Assembly (NCBI GenBank): GCA_017304675.1
Contig: JAFKLS010000019.1
Span: 186,001-250,000, forward strand
Length of the DNA: 64,000 bases
Origin: Sphingobacteriia bacterium
GTDB lineage: Bacteria > Bacteroidota > Bacteroidia > Chitinophagales > Chitinophagaceae
Direction of reading: 5' to 3'
Shown: in pieces, positions 1 to 9,860 of the stretch
Position numbering within the stretch: the stretch's first letter is position 1
Layout of the letters: every line of letters starts with the position of its first letter
The notes under the pieces: model-generated
Databases searched by the model: none
The model's input: the letters and a program-made list of their open reading frames with translations, nothing else
Told to the model about the DNA's origin: nothing
Translations under genes and position numbers: made by a program

Positions 1-75
1 TTGCTTATCTAACCAAAGTTGGTACCATTTTGCATCAGCTTCCTGATGATTAAAATTCTTACTCAGCTCACTCAT
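1..75 (-). CDS. valS: Valine--tRNA ligase, N-terminal fragment (gene continues past window edge)
   Basis: The first 25 codons of a minus-strand gene run off the left edge. They read MSELSKNFNHQEADAKWYQL and then WLDKQ. This matches the way bacterial valyl-tRNA synthetases begin: a short leader, then the 'W...W' segment just before the catalytic domain, which in this phylum often starts with 'ELSKxYxPxxVExKWYxxW'. The enzyme would charge tRNA-Val in the cytoplasm. The catalytic HIGH and KMSKS motifs lie outside the window, so the call rests only on this short N-terminus. Another class I synthetase of the Val/Ile/Leu group is the main alternative. Confidence 0.7.
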   Translation of the reverse strand, partial: MSELSKNFNHQEADAKWYQLWLDKQ

Positions 76-212
76 AATGTTTAGTCAATTGAAAAGAGAA
101 AATCTTTTACGAAAAAGAAGGCAAAAGTAAGAAAATAGATACCTCTTTATGCAGAAAATTAGGGTCTTCTGCAAGAAATATGGCAGCGGGGGATTTAACT
201 AATTACTTTGTT

Positions 213-329
213 TTATCCCAAATAACCGGCCCACTGCAAGTAAGAAACCAATGCTATGATCCCGAAAAATAAGATAACAAGCATGGTAATCCTAACATTT
301 TCGTTAATGTGAAAGTGAGTGTTTTGCAT
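213..329 (-). CDS. Small single-pass membrane protein (38 aa)
   Basis: This short minus-strand frame starts with ATG at 329 and ends with TAA at 213. The N-terminal 15 residues are polar (MQNTHFHINENVRIT). They are followed by a hydrophobic run of about 20 residues (MLVILFFGIIALVSYLQWAG) that would span the inner membrane once. It sits alone between the start of valS and the exonuclease gene, on the same strand as valS. I do not recognise a family. The clean layout of polar head and single helix, filling an otherwise empty 460-base gap, makes it more plausible than a chance frame, but it could still be non-coding. Confidence 0.45.
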   Translation of the reverse strand: MQNTHFHINENVRITMLVILFFGIIALVSYLQWAGYLG

Positions 330-537
330 AACAATGAGTTTTACTGGTTAAAAATCGCCTAGATTTTTCTTAGGATAGAAGGAAGTAACTGCAATCGTTC
401 ATCAATCTAAGGATGAATAAAACTCGCGTAAGTAAACTGTCTGTATCTGATAATCTTAATCCGGTATAAAAGTATAAAGATTTTTTCATTAGAAACCAAT
501 TTTTCGAACGTATTTTTAATGATTTTTGTCAGGCCCC

Positions 538-1857
538 ATGTTCGCAATTGTTGATATTGAAACCACGGGAAGCCATGCTTCTGCCAACGGCATTACCGAA
601 ATTGCCGTCATTCTGCATAATGGAAAAGAAATTGAAGGCAGGTATTCCACCCTGGTAAATCCTCAGGCGCCTATTCAAAAATATGTACAGGCATTAACCG
701 GTATTACAGATGCCATGGTAGCAGATGCCCCACTATTTTCTGCTGTGGCACAGCATGTTTTTAACCTGTTGAAAGACAGGATCTTTGTGGCACATAATGT
801 GAATTTTGATTATTCATTCATAAAACATCACCTGCAAAAAGAAGGCTATACTTTAAACGTTCCCAAACTCTGTACTATTCGCCTGGCCCGGAAAATATTT
901 CCCAAACTCCCAAAATACGGACTTGAAACCATTTGCCGGGAATTAGATATTGTTAATTACAATAAACACAGGGCAATGGGAGATGCACAGGCTACTGCCG
1001 AACTGTTTAACATGCTGCTTGCCAATGACAAAAGTGGTGAATTGAAGAAGATGATGAAAGGTAGAAATGCTGAACAATACCTGCCTCCAAACCTGGATAT
1101 TAATAAAGTTGGTAACCTGCCTTTTGTGCCCGGGGTGTACTATTTCTATAACGAAAAAGGAAAGGTAATCTATGTGGGTAAAGCAAAAAACCTGAAAAAA
1201 CGTGTTACGAGTCATTTCTCTAACAATAAACCTACCAAACAAAAACAGGAATTTTTAAAAGAGATCTACGATATTAAGTACGAAATGTGCAGCAGTGAAT
1301 TTATTGCCGCTCTTTTTGAAAGTATTGAAATAAAAAGGCTTTGGCCAAAATATAATAAAAGTCAGAAAACCTTTGAGCACCGTTATGGCATTTATTTATA
1401 TGAGGATGTAAAAGGGTATTTGCGTTTGGGAATTGATAAAAAAAGAAAATACCTGCAGCCATTAATGGCTTTCAATTATTTTGCCGATGCACACCGGGTG
1501 CTATGGCGACTGGTGAGGGAATTTGATTTGAAACCGGAGTTATGTTTTTTAAGCAAACAGGAACTGAAAGAATTCCCTGAAACAATTGCCTATAACCAGC
1601 AGGTACGTAATGCAGTTGAATCTTTGAAAACGGAATTGCAAACCTATTTGTTGCATGATGGTGAAAGCAATTATATTTTAATTGAAAATGGAACTTTCTA
1701 CGGTATGGGCGTTATAGATGATGATGTGCTGAGCGGTGATCTTGAATTCATCAAATCACAGTTGCATCCTTTCCCGGAAAATGAACTGATCAGAACGGCT
1801 GTAAAAAATTATGCTGACCGTTATCCGGAACGGGTAAAAGTACTGAAGGCTTCCTAA
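538..1857 (+). CDS. DnaQ-like 3'-5' exonuclease fused to a GIY-YIG nuclease domain
   Basis: The protein has two domains. Residues 1-165 form a DEDDh exonuclease like the epsilon proofreading subunit of DNA polymerase III: VDIETTG supplies D6 and E8, AHNVNFD is the second motif, and H144 with D149 (HRAMGD) is the third. From about residue 195 a GIY-YIG fold of the UvrC type follows (GVYYFY, then IYVGKAKNLKKRV), with a C-terminal extension of unknown role. Such epsilon/UvrC-like fusions are known in bacteria and are thought to act in DNA repair. I chose ATG 538, so that the protein begins MFAIVDIETTG; a TTG four codons upstream is the alternative. It appears to be transcribed alone. Confidence 0.88.
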   Translation: MFAIVDIETTGSHASANGITEIAVILHNGKEIEGRYSTLVNPQAPIQKYVQALTGITDAMVADAPLFSAVAQHVFNLLKDRIFVAHNVNFDYSFIKHHLQKEGYTLNVPKLCTIRLARKIFPKLPKYGLETICRELDIVNYNKHRAMGDAQATAELFNMLLANDKSGELKKMMKGRNAEQYLPPNLDINKVGNLPFVPGVYYFYNEKGKVIYVGKAKNLKKRVTSHFSNNKPTKQKQEFLKEIYDIKYEMCSSEFIAALFESIEIKRLWPKYNKSQKTFEHRYGIYLYEDVKGYLRLGIDKKRKYLQPLMAFNYFADAHRVLWRLVREFDLKPELCFLSKQELKEFPETIAYNQQVRNAVESLKTELQTYLLHDGESNYILIENGTFYGMGVIDDDVLSGDLEFIKSQLHPFPENELIRTAVKNYADRYPERVKVLKAS

Positions 1858-1960
1858 CTACTATTTTTACTTAAAAGGGCAGGAGATTTTTTCAACATTC
1901 AATAATCCAAATTTTTCTTTTCCATAACCACGATTATATTCGCTGCCCTAATTTTTAGAA

Positions 1961-4198
1961 ATGGAAATCAATATTGTTATTGCGAATAAGTTAAACATCA
2001 AACCATCACAGGTTGATACGGTTTTAAGTTTATTGGAAGAAGGTGCAACTATTCCTTTCATAGCCCGATACAGAAAAGATAAAACAGGTGCTTTGGATGA
2101 GGTACAGATACAGCAGATACAAGACGAAGCAAAAGCCTTAAAAGAATTCAACGATAGAAAAACATTCATCGAAAAAACCATTACCGAGCAAGGTAAAATG
2201 ACCGATGCTTTGCAAGCAAAGATCAATGCCGCAACAACATTGGCAACATTGGAAGATATTTATCTTCCTTACAAACCTAAGCGTAAAACGAAAGCACAGG
2301 CTGCCAAAGAAAACGGTTTGGAGCCTTTGGCTTTATTGGTATTGGAACAAACCAATATTGAGCTTGCTGCTGAAGCTGCCAAATACATTACCGAAAATGT
2401 AAAAGATGCAGATGCTGCTTTGCAGGGTGCAAGAGATATTATTGCAGAAACTATTAATGAAGATGCCACCATCAGAACCAAAATGCGTAAGCTGTTTGAA
2501 GATACTGCAACAGTTCAAAGTAAAGTGATGAGCGATAAAGAAGCAGAAGCCATTAAATACAAAGATTATTTCGATTTCAGTGAACCTGTTCATAAAATTC
2601 CTTCACACAGAATTCTCGCTGTGTTGCGTGGTTTTTTGGAAGGTTTTTTACGTGTAAGTATTGCTCCGCTTGAAGAAGAAGCTTTGGCATTGATTGAAGA
2701 TGTGTATGTAAAAAACAGTTTGAATAGTTCTGTTGAGCAAGTGAAAAAAGCAGCGAAAGATGCTTATAGAAGATTGTTGCAACCAAGTTTGGAAAGTGAA
2801 TTCAGAACCGCTTTAAAAACAAAAGGTGATGAAGAAGCTATTAATGTATTTGCAGAGAATTTAAAACAATTGTTGTTGAGTTCTCCTTTGGGAAGTAAAA
2901 GAACATTAGCAATTGATCCGGGTTACAGAACGGGTTGTAAAGTGGTTTGTTTGAATGAACAAGGTGATCTGTTGCATAACGATTTGATTTATGTACATGA
3001 AGCCAATAGAAAATATGATAGTGAATACAAGATAAAAGAACTGGTTGCCAAATATAATATTCAGGTATTTGCGATCGGTGATGGTACTGCAGGAAGAGAA
3101 ACCGAGCAATTCATTAAAGGGTTGCAATTGAATCTGCCGATCTTTTTGGTGAACGAAGATGGTGCTTCTGTTTATTCTGCCAGCGAAACAGCAAGAGAAG
3201 AATTTCCTGATCACGATGTTACGGTTCGTGGTGCAGTAAGTATCGGAAGAAGATTGATGGATCCTTTGGCAGAGTTGGTGAAGATCGACCCGAAGAGTAT
3301 TGGTGTGGGACAATACCAGCACGATGTCAATCAAACCAGACTAAAAGAAAAATTAGATGCTACTGTGGTTAGTTGTGTAAACCAGGTAGGAGTGAACGTA
3401 AATACTGCTTCCAAACATTTATTGAGTTATGTGAGTGGTATTGGTTCTACATTGGCAGAGAACATTATTAAATACAGAAACGAGATCGGCAAATTTTCTA
3501 ATCGTTCACAATTATTGAAAGTTGCCCGTTTAGGCGGTAAGGCTTACGAGCAATGTGCAGGATTCTTAAGAATTAAAAATGGCGATAATCCTTTGGATGA
3601 AAGTGCTGTACATCCTGAAACTTATGTTATTGTTGAAAGAATTGCAACTGATTTGAATGTTGATGTGAAATCATTGATCGGTAATGAATCTTTGTTGAAA
3701 ACAGTCGATGCAAAAAAATATGCCACAGAAGAAATTGGAACGTTAACCATTCAGGATATTTTGAAGGAGTTGAACAAACCTGGGTTAGATCCTCGTTCTG
3801 AATTAGAGCAATTTGAATTTGCGAATATTTATTCCATTGAAGATGTAAAAACAGGAATGATCGTTCCGGGTGTAGTGACCAACTTAACCCGTTTCGGAGC
3901 ATTCGTTGATATTGGCGTGAAGCAAGACGGATTGGTGCATGTGAGTGAAATTGCACATCAGTACATCAGCGATCCATCAGAAGCTTTAAAGCTGAATGAT
4001 AAAGTGCAAGTAAAAGTGTTGGAAGTAGATGTATTGCGTAAACGTATTGCTTTATCTATCAAGCAAACACAGGAATTTGATAGAGCGAAAAGTCAAAATT
4101 CAAAAGGAAAAAGTTTGAATAGAAAAGAAGAAAAAGATTTATCACAACTCAATATGAACGATGCGTTGAGTGCGTTGAAGAGTAAGTTTAAGAAGTGA
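1961..4198 (+). CDS. tex: Tex-family RNA-binding transcription accessory protein
   Basis: At 745 residues this has the usual Tex length and domain order: a helical N-terminal region (GATIPFIARYRKDKTGALDE is the typical opening), a YqgF/RNase H-like domain near residues 310-450 (LAIDPGYRTGCK), tandem helix-hairpin-helix segments near 480-560 (VSGIGSTLAENIIKYR), and a C-terminal S1 RNA-binding domain near 635-715 (GMIVPGVVTNLTRFGAFVDI). Tex is a cytoplasmic nucleic-acid binding protein that associates with transcription. The lysine-rich tail after S1 is common. A strong hairpin with a T-run lies about 100 bases downstream. Confidence 0.95.
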   Translation: MEINIVIANKLNIKPSQVDTVLSLLEEGATIPFIARYRKDKTGALDEVQIQQIQDEAKALKEFNDRKTFIEKTITEQGKMTDALQAKINAATTLATLEDIYLPYKPKRKTKAQAAKENGLEPLALLVLEQTNIELAAEAAKYITENVKDADAALQGARDIIAETINEDATIRTKMRKLFEDTATVQSKVMSDKEAEAIKYKDYFDFSEPVHKIPSHRILAVLRGFLEGFLRVSIAPLEEEALALIEDVYVKNSLNSSVEQVKKAAKDAYRRLLQPSLESEFRTALKTKGDEEAINVFAENLKQLLLSSPLGSKRTLAIDPGYRTGCKVVCLNEQGDLLHNDLIYVHEANRKYDSEYKIKELVAKYNIQVFAIGDGTAGRETEQFIKGLQLNLPIFLVNEDGASVYSASETAREEFPDHDVTVRGAVSIGRRLMDPLAELVKIDPKSIGVGQYQHDVNQTRLKEKLDATVVSCVNQVGVNVNTASKHLLSYVSGIGSTLAENIIKYRNEIGKFSNRSQLLKVARLGGKAYEQCAGFLRIKNGDNPLDESAVHPETYVIVERIATDLNVDVKSLIGNESLLKTVDAKKYATEEIGTLTIQDILKELNKPGLDPRSELEQFEFANIYSIEDVKTGMIVPGVVTNLTRFGAFVDIGVKQDGLVHVSEIAHQYISDPSEALKLNDKVQVKVLEVDVLRKRIALSIKQTQEFDRAKSQNSKGKSLNRKEEKDLSQLNMNDALSALKSKFKK

Positions 4199-4297
4199 AA
4201 AGTGAGTGGGAACAGTGAGTAGGCAATGGTGAATAATAATATTGTATAATGGAAATCCTATAGCTGAAATTACAGTAGTGCAAAAGCTCAGAAGAGA

Positions 4298-4341
4298 ATC
4301 AAGAACGAATGGGATCTATATCATTCGCTCTTGATTTTTTG
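4298..4341 (+). terminator. Rho-independent terminator after tex
   Basis: A 14-base arm at 4298-4311 pairs with 4322-4335 with one mismatch (ATCAAGAaCGAATG against CATTCGcTCTTGAT). On the plus strand a run of T follows directly. It suits termination of tex before the convergent 4382-5029 gene. Confidence 0.75.
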
Positions 4342-4381
4342 TTTCTCTTTATAAGGAAAAAAGAAAGGAAGATTATTCAAT

Positions 4382-5029
4382 TTATTTCTTTGCTAATGCT
4401 TTAATGTCTTCTACTTCCAATACTTGCTTAGCATAACCTTTGGTAACAGTGTTTATCATGGCATCTGCAACTTCTGTAAGCGTTAAGGATTGTTTAGGAA
4501 AGAGTTTAGGATAAAATAATCCGAATATTTTAAAAATGCGTTTCACATTTTGTTGCCCTTCTACGGGTGCCATAAATCCGGGACGGAAATTATATTGTCC
4601 TCTGAAACCTAATTTCATCAGATCATTCTCTGTTTTGCCTTTCACTCTTGCCCACATCATTTTACTTGTTCCCGAACTATCAGTATATCTTCCAGTTACA
4701 AAATTGAAGACCATGTTTGGATTTAATAAAACTAACAGTTTAGCAACATGCATGGTTGTATCATAAGTAATATAACTGTAGTCTTTCTCATTCATGCCAA
4801 TGGAACTAACGCCTGCACAATAAAAACAAGCATCATAGTTTTTTAATTGTTCAGCATATTCATTTAACTGAAAGAAATCTTTTACAAGCAATTCTTTCAA
4901 TTTGGGGTGTTGATAGTTGTAATGTTTTCTACCGATGATTAAAACTTCTGATACATTGTTATTCTTTAAACATTCCAGTAAAATACCTTCTCCAACCATT
5001 CCTGTTGCACCTGTGATAATAATTCTCAT
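4382..5029 (-). CDS. NAD(P)-binding Rossmann-fold protein, short epimerase/oxidoreductase type
   Basis: The 215-residue protein opens with a classic dinucleotide-binding loop, MRIIITGATGMVGEGILLEC (GxTGxxG at residues 7-13). The middle has CFYCAGVSSIGM, a strand ending in a small-residue turn, as in the atypical SDR family related to YwnB/HTATIP2. The canonical Tyr-Lys pair of extended epimerases is not obvious, so it may be a redox or NAD(P)-sensing protein rather than a sugar epimerase. It stands alone, convergent with tex. The substrate cannot be read from sequence. Confidence 0.75.
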   Translation of the reverse strand: MRIIITGATGMVGEGILLECLKNNNVSEVLIIGRKHYNYQHPKLKELLVKDFFQLNEYAEQLKNYDACFYCAGVSSIGMNEKDYSYITYDTTMHVAKLLVLLNPNMVFNFVTGRYTDSSGTSKMMWARVKGKTENDLMKLGFRGQYNFRPGFMAPVEGQQNVKRIFKIFGLFYPKLFPKQSLTLTEVADAMINTVTKGYAKQVLEVEDIKALAKK

Positions 5030-5121
5030 CTTAACTATTTTGAATGATGGACGAATAAGTGAATAAGATATTGTAGTCTTTCTATTTTATTTGCACATCA
5101 GCATATTTACCCATTCGAAAA

Positions 5122-6840
5122 TCATTTCTTATAAAACCGCCAACTCGTTGTAAAATTTTTAGTAAGTTTTTGATTGGTTAAAATAGCCCTTACCATTTCA
5201 ATAGGCATATTGTTTTCTCTAATGATGGCATCGTTGAATTGTTTTAAGCCCATCTTTTTAGAATCAACCAATTCTTTTTTCAAAGAATAGAATTGTAATG
5301 CACCGATCATGTACGCTAATTGATACAAAGGCCCGTAACCACCCGTAAAAGATCTGCGTACTTCGCCTTCTGCATTCGCTCTTTCATGTCCAACCCTGTC
5401 AACCAAAAAATCAATACACTGTTGCGGAGTCCAATTGCCTAAATGATAATTCAAAGAGAAAATAATTCTTGCACAACGGTGCATTCTCCAAAACAACATA
5501 CCGATTTTATCTTCTGCATTTCGTGGAAACTGATTATCCCACAAAAGAAACTCCCAGTATAAACTCCAACCTTCTGTCCAGAATGGTGTTCTGAAATTTC
5601 TGTATGGTTTGAAACGAGCACTCATGTATTGTTGTAAACCATGCCCAGCAATCAATTCATGATGCACGGTTGCTCTGCTGAAATGCGGATTGTTGCCACG
5701 CATGCTCATCATCTTTGCATCGTCGTTCATATCATTTGTTGGATAAGCAATGAGCAATGTTTCTCCGCCTAAAAAGAAAGGACTCACTAATTGTTGTTTC
5801 GGACTCATCATGATCATTCTCCAAGTTTCCTCCGCCAAAGGTGGAATGGTGATCATATCTTTTTGTTTGATGAAATTCACAGACTGATTATATAAGTCCA
5901 TGATCATTTCCGGCTGATGGCCTTCAGGAACATAAGTTTGTTTTACTTTTTCCAAAGCTGCTTTCCAATTATCGCCAAAGCCCAATTCTTTCGATGCTTT
6001 CAACATTTCTGCATCGCACCATGCAAATTCTTTATTCGCAATCTCAACCAATTCTTCAGGCGAATAAGGAATGTATTCTAATTTGAGTTGACGAATCAAT
6101 TCATCTCTTCCAATCGGGTTTCCGATGATGCCACTGCCATCATCTTTTTGTGCAGTTGTTTTAATGGATTTATTTTTTAATTGCGCTGCGTACACCGTTA
6201 AACTGCTATCGAATAGTTGATAAGGTTTTTGCCACCACCATGTAAAATTGGGATCGTAACTGAAATAAAAATCATTCACAGATTTTAACGCAACTTGTAA
6301 ACCTTTCACAGTGTTCTCTGCTCTTGTCGCCAATGCCGGTTCTAGCTCCGGCTCTTGCTTAACTGTTTTTGAAAGTTGTTGTATTTGTTGATTGAATTGA
6401 AATAACTGGTGTGCAATTTGCTCGCTGTTTAAGTAAGCACCTCTTCTGCGTAATTGTTCATACTTATAAATACTGTCTGCAAACGGAATATATTTTTTAA
6501 TGGCGTTGAACTCCGTTTCTTCTTTATTTAAAAACCACAGATCATTTTCGATATTTCTTTTGAACAAAAGATAATCAACCTGAGAAGACACGGTAAGTTT
6601 ATCGAAGTTGAGTTTATTCAATTCATTTAAATAATCATTATCCAGTTTTTTAAAACGTTCCCGACGTTCGGGAGAATTAAGAATGCTGTAAAATCTTGTT
6701 AGGTTTCCTTTATCCGCATCATAATTTATTATCAAAGGAAGCAACTCGCTGCTCTGATAATAATTATCCAGGGCAGATTTTGTTTGTGCCATCCCTACAA
6801 TAGAGAAAATTATAAATAAAAAGCTTAAAATAGTTCTCAT
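5122..6840 (-). CDS. Secreted DUF885 family protein (putative zinc-dependent hydrolase)
   Basis: An 18-residue signal peptide (MRTILSFLFIIFSIVGMA) sends the protein to the periplasm or envelope. The 572-residue length and the two conserved blocks identify DUF885. HHELIAGH at residues 393-400 resembles the metal-binding motif of gluzincin-like carboxypeptidases, and TEGWSLYWE near 422-430 supplies the downstream acidic ligand and tryptophans. In this family the glycine-histidine end of the first motif is typical. The probable activity is peptide or amide hydrolysis; the substrate is unknown. It is divergent from bshB1 with a short intergenic region. Confidence 0.85.
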   Translation of the reverse strand: MRTILSFLFIIFSIVGMAQTKSALDNYYQSSELLPLIINYDADKGNLTRFYSILNSPERRERFKKLDNDYLNELNKLNFDKLTVSSQVDYLLFKRNIENDLWFLNKEETEFNAIKKYIPFADSIYKYEQLRRRGAYLNSEQIAHQLFQFNQQIQQLSKTVKQEPELEPALATRAENTVKGLQVALKSVNDFYFSYDPNFTWWWQKPYQLFDSSLTVYAAQLKNKSIKTTAQKDDGSGIIGNPIGRDELIRQLKLEYIPYSPEELVEIANKEFAWCDAEMLKASKELGFGDNWKAALEKVKQTYVPEGHQPEMIMDLYNQSVNFIKQKDMITIPPLAEETWRMIMMSPKQQLVSPFFLGGETLLIAYPTNDMNDDAKMMSMRGNNPHFSRATVHHELIAGHGLQQYMSARFKPYRNFRTPFWTEGWSLYWEFLLWDNQFPRNAEDKIGMLFWRMHRCARIIFSLNYHLGNWTPQQCIDFLVDRVGHERANAEGEVRRSFTGGYGPLYQLAYMIGALQFYSLKKELVDSKKMGLKQFNDAIIRENNMPIEMVRAILTNQKLTKNFTTSWRFYKK

Positions 6841-7009
6841 GGCTAATTGTTTGGAACATGAATATAATTATTGTTGGGGAAGAATTTCTTAGTCATCCTG
6901 AAAATGCAAAGCATTATTCAGGATCTTATAGCGGAGGAGATTTCTAATACAGTACGGAATGGCAATTAAGTTCATTATTGCCTTATTTTTATTGCTTCAA
7001 ACTATAAGC

Positions 7010-7744
7010 ATGAAATTAGATATACTCGCTTTTGGTGTTCATCCCGATGATGTTGAATTAGGTTGTGCAGGCACAATCATGTCTGCAATTGCTGAAGGAA
7101 AAAAAGTAGGCATTGTTGATTTAACGCAAGGAGAACTGGGTACAAGAGGCACTGCCGAAACAAGAAAAGTGGAGGCTGCGAATGCTGCAAAAATTATGGG
7201 TGTAGAGATAAGAGAGAATTTAAAAATGGCCGACGGATTTTTTCAACATGATGAAGAGAACGTAAAAAAGATAGTTGCCGTAATAAGAAAATATCAACCC
7301 GAAATTATTTTGTGTACAGCCCCTGAGGACAGGCACCCTGATCATGGGAGAAGTTCTAAGCTTATTTCAGACGCAGCTTTTCTTTCAGGATTAAGAAAAA
7401 TTGAAACATTCGATAATGAAATTGCACAAGCATCATGGCGCCCGGCTTATGTATTTCATTACATTCAGGACAGATTTATTCAGCCCTCTTTTGTAGTAGA
7501 TATATCTGCTTACATGGATAAGAAAATTGAATCTGTTTTGGCCTATACAACGCAGTTCTATACTTCAAATGATCATTCAAATGAACCACAAACTTATATC
7601 TCCTCTCCACAGTTTTTAGAAACAGTAAAAGCAAGAGCCATGATGTTGGGCAAAAGAATAGGAGTGATGTATGCAGAAGGTTTTATTTCTGAAAAAGTAT
7701 TGGGTATTAAAAGTTTAGATGCTTTTATACAAAATGTAACTTAA
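7010..7744 (+). CDS. bshB1: Bacillithiol biosynthesis deacetylase BshB1
   Basis: A LmbE/PIG-L-fold zinc deacetylase of 244 residues. It removes the acetyl group from GlcNAc-malate during bacillithiol synthesis in the cytoplasm. Motifs are HPDD at 11-14 (AFGVHPDDVELGCAGT), the TQGELGTRGT block, and EDRHPDHGRSS, where the second HPDH completes the metal site. I chose ATG 7010 because the family begins with the MKLDILAFGVHPDD strand. A longer frame from 6959 would add 17 hydrophobic residues that look like a signal sequence but have no parallel in the family. A YphP-type bacilliredoxin at 33519 uses the same thiol. Confidence 0.93.
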   Translation: MKLDILAFGVHPDDVELGCAGTIMSAIAEGKKVGIVDLTQGELGTRGTAETRKVEAANAAKIMGVEIRENLKMADGFFQHDEENVKKIVAVIRKYQPEIILCTAPEDRHPDHGRSSKLISDAAFLSGLRKIETFDNEIAQASWRPAYVFHYIQDRFIQPSFVVDISAYMDKKIESVLAYTTQFYTSNDHSNEPQTYISSPQFLETVKARAMMLGKRIGVMYAEGFISEKVLGIKSLDAFIQNVT

Positions 7745-7750
7745 GCTTTA

Positions 7751-8344
7751 TTACATCATGCTTTGTTTGGAAACAATAAAGGCAATGAGTTCATCAATAT
7801 TTATTTCAGCCCTGCTGCAGGCATCTTCAATATCTTCTCTGGATACATTGGCTGCAAATGTTTTTTCTTTCAGTCGTTTCTTTACACCTTTTATATCCAT
7901 GCCTTCATAGGCATTAGGGCGCATTAAAGAATAAGCATGAATTAAACCTGAAAGCTCATCAAAAGCATATAGCATTTTGTCCATCAGTGTTTCCGGTTCT
8001 ACTCCAAAATGAGTATGGCCATGCGAGGCAATTGCCCTGATAATTTCGGGATCTATATTTCTTTGTTCCAGCTCCTCAATAATTTTTCTGCAATGAGTTT
8101 CCGGCCACTGATCCCAGTCAGCATCGTGTAATAATCCCGCCATTTCCCATTTCCATTGTTCAGCAGCATCTAAACCGGCTTTCTCAGCCCAGCATTTCAT
8201 TAAAAAGCCAACCTGTTGCATATGCAATTTTAATCTTGGGTTCAGCACCCAACTATCTAACAATTGGTATGCTTCTTCCTTGCTTAAAACGTTTCCTTTG
8301 TTTGCCGGATTGCCAAATGATGTTCTGCCTAGTTGTAACGACAT
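7751..8344 (-). CDS. HD-domain putative phosphohydrolase
   Basis: The 197-residue protein has the HD-domain ligands H41 (KLHMQQV) and H73-D74 (GLLHDADWD), with a later conserved 'AIASHGHTHFG' segment and an aspartate in YAFDELSGL, as in small stand-alone HD hydrolases. Related proteins are usually annotated as HDIG-type or nucleotide phosphohydrolases. The reaction cannot be narrowed further. It is convergent with bshB1, with only six bases between the stop codons, and divergent from the aminopeptidase gene. Confidence 0.8.
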   Translation of the reverse strand: MSLQLGRTSFGNPANKGNVLSKEEAYQLLDSWVLNPRLKLHMQQVGFLMKCWAEKAGLDAAEQWKWEMAGLLHDADWDQWPETHCRKIIEELEQRNIDPEIIRAIASHGHTHFGVEPETLMDKMLYAFDELSGLIHAYSLMRPNAYEGMDIKGVKKRLKEKTFAANVSREDIEDACSRAEINIDELIAFIVSKQSMM

Positions 8345-8438
8345 GTTTTTCTTTCAAATATAATTTAACTGATCAATTCTGTATAAACAGCAATAGCAAT
8401 TCAACAAACTATTATCTTGCAGCTGTTAAATATTGCTT

Positions 8439-9731
8439 ATGAAATACTTACCCTTAAATCAGGCCATCTTCATCAATAACCGTAAACGGTTTATTAAGCA
8501 AATGCAGCCTAATAGCATTGCCATTTTTGTGAGCAATGATGAATGGCCGCGTAATGGAGATGCTCTACATGAATTTAAACAAAACAGCGATTTGTTTTGG
8601 CTAAGCGGTATTGAACAGGAAGACAGTATGGTTATTTTATTTCCTGATAACCCGGATCCAAAGTACCGTGAAGTATTGGTATTAATTAGGCCCAATGAAT
8701 TAAAGGAGAAGTGGGATGGAAAAAGGTTGCGTATAGCAGAAGCACAAGCCATTTCAGGCATACAAACTATAGTTTGGTTAGATAGTATAGACGCACTGCT
8801 GCAAACATGGGTGCATTTGGCAGATAATATTTACCTTGATTCGAATGAGAACGATAGGAAAGCTTCATTGATACAAAGCCGGGAATACCGTTTTATCGGG
8901 GAAATGAAGAATCGTTATCCTTTGCATCAGTATTTACGTGCAGCAAAAATCCTGAAAGAATTACGAGGTATAAAAACGAAAGAAGAAGTGGAAGTTCTTC
9001 AAAAAGCTATTGACATCACTGAAACTACTTTCAGAAAATTACTTGGTTTTATTAAGCCGGGAGTAATGGAATATGAGATAGAAGCAGAGATATACCATAG
9101 CTTTTTAAGCCAACGTGCTACAGGCCCTGCTTATCATAGCATTATTGCAAGTGGCGACAGTGCCAGAACCCTGCATTATGTTACTAATAATCTGGAATGT
9201 AAAGATGGTGATTTAGTGTTGATGGATTTTGGCGCTGAATACGGCAATTACTGTGCGGATTTAACCAGAACCGTTCCTGTAAACGGTAAATTCACGAAGC
9301 GACAAAAAGAAGTGTACAATGCCTGTTTGCATTTACACAATTATGCAAAAAGTTTATTAAAACCAGGTATTACAATTGTAGATTATACTGAAAAGGTGGG
9401 AGAGGAAGCTACAAAACAGTTTATTAAAATAGGGTTATTAAAGAAAGAAGATGTGAAGAATGAAGATAAAGAGAACAGGGCTTATCGCAAATACTTGTAC
9501 CATGGCATTTCGCATCACTTAGGGATTGATGTACACGATTTAGGAACAAGAACAGCACCTTTGCAAGCCGGTATGGTGCTTACAGTAGAACCTGGTATTT
9601 ATATTGAAGAAGAACAAATGGGAATAAGAATAGAGAATAATGTATGGATTACCAAGAGCGGTAATATTGATCTGATGAAAAATATTCCGATTTCTGTTGA
9701 TGAAATTGAAGCGTTAATGAGAAAGAAATAA
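8439..9731 (+). CDS. pepP: Xaa-Pro aminopeptidase (M24B, aminopeptidase P)
   Basis: The 430-residue protein has the aminopeptidase P N-terminal domain (FVSNDEWPRNGD, then FWLSGIEQEDS) and a C-terminal pita-bread M24 domain. The five metal ligands are visible: D263 (LMDFGAEYG), D274 (CADLTRT), the histidine in YLYHGISHHLGIDVHD, and the glutamates in TVEPGIYIE and IRIENNVWIT. It would remove N-terminal residues that precede proline, in the cytoplasm. ATG 8439 is the start; a TTG two codons upstream is less likely. Confidence 0.92.
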   Translation: MKYLPLNQAIFINNRKRFIKQMQPNSIAIFVSNDEWPRNGDALHEFKQNSDLFWLSGIEQEDSMVILFPDNPDPKYREVLVLIRPNELKEKWDGKRLRIAEAQAISGIQTIVWLDSIDALLQTWVHLADNIYLDSNENDRKASLIQSREYRFIGEMKNRYPLHQYLRAAKILKELRGIKTKEEVEVLQKAIDITETTFRKLLGFIKPGVMEYEIEAEIYHSFLSQRATGPAYHSIIASGDSARTLHYVTNNLECKDGDLVLMDFGAEYGNYCADLTRTVPVNGKFTKRQKEVYNACLHLHNYAKSLLKPGITIVDYTEKVGEEATKQFIKIGLLKKEDVKNEDKENRAYRKYLYHGISHHLGIDVHDLGTRTAPLQAGMVLTVEPGIYIEEEQMGIRIENNVWITKSGNIDLMKNIPISVDEIEALMRKK

Positions 9732-9860
9732 AGTCGATCGTCAACCGGCCAGTTTCTTTGGAGCTTGCAGATGAAATAGATACATTATCTAAAACTTCCC
9801 CAAGCATGAATTAATTCAATCAAAGATTAAAAACTATGGACTGTTGTCCATCGACTTAAT

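Noticed and set aside
6959..7009. Signal peptide on BshB1
   Set aside because: The hydrophobic leader is absent from the family; the conserved N-terminus starts at ATG 7010 and the enzyme works in the cytoplasm.
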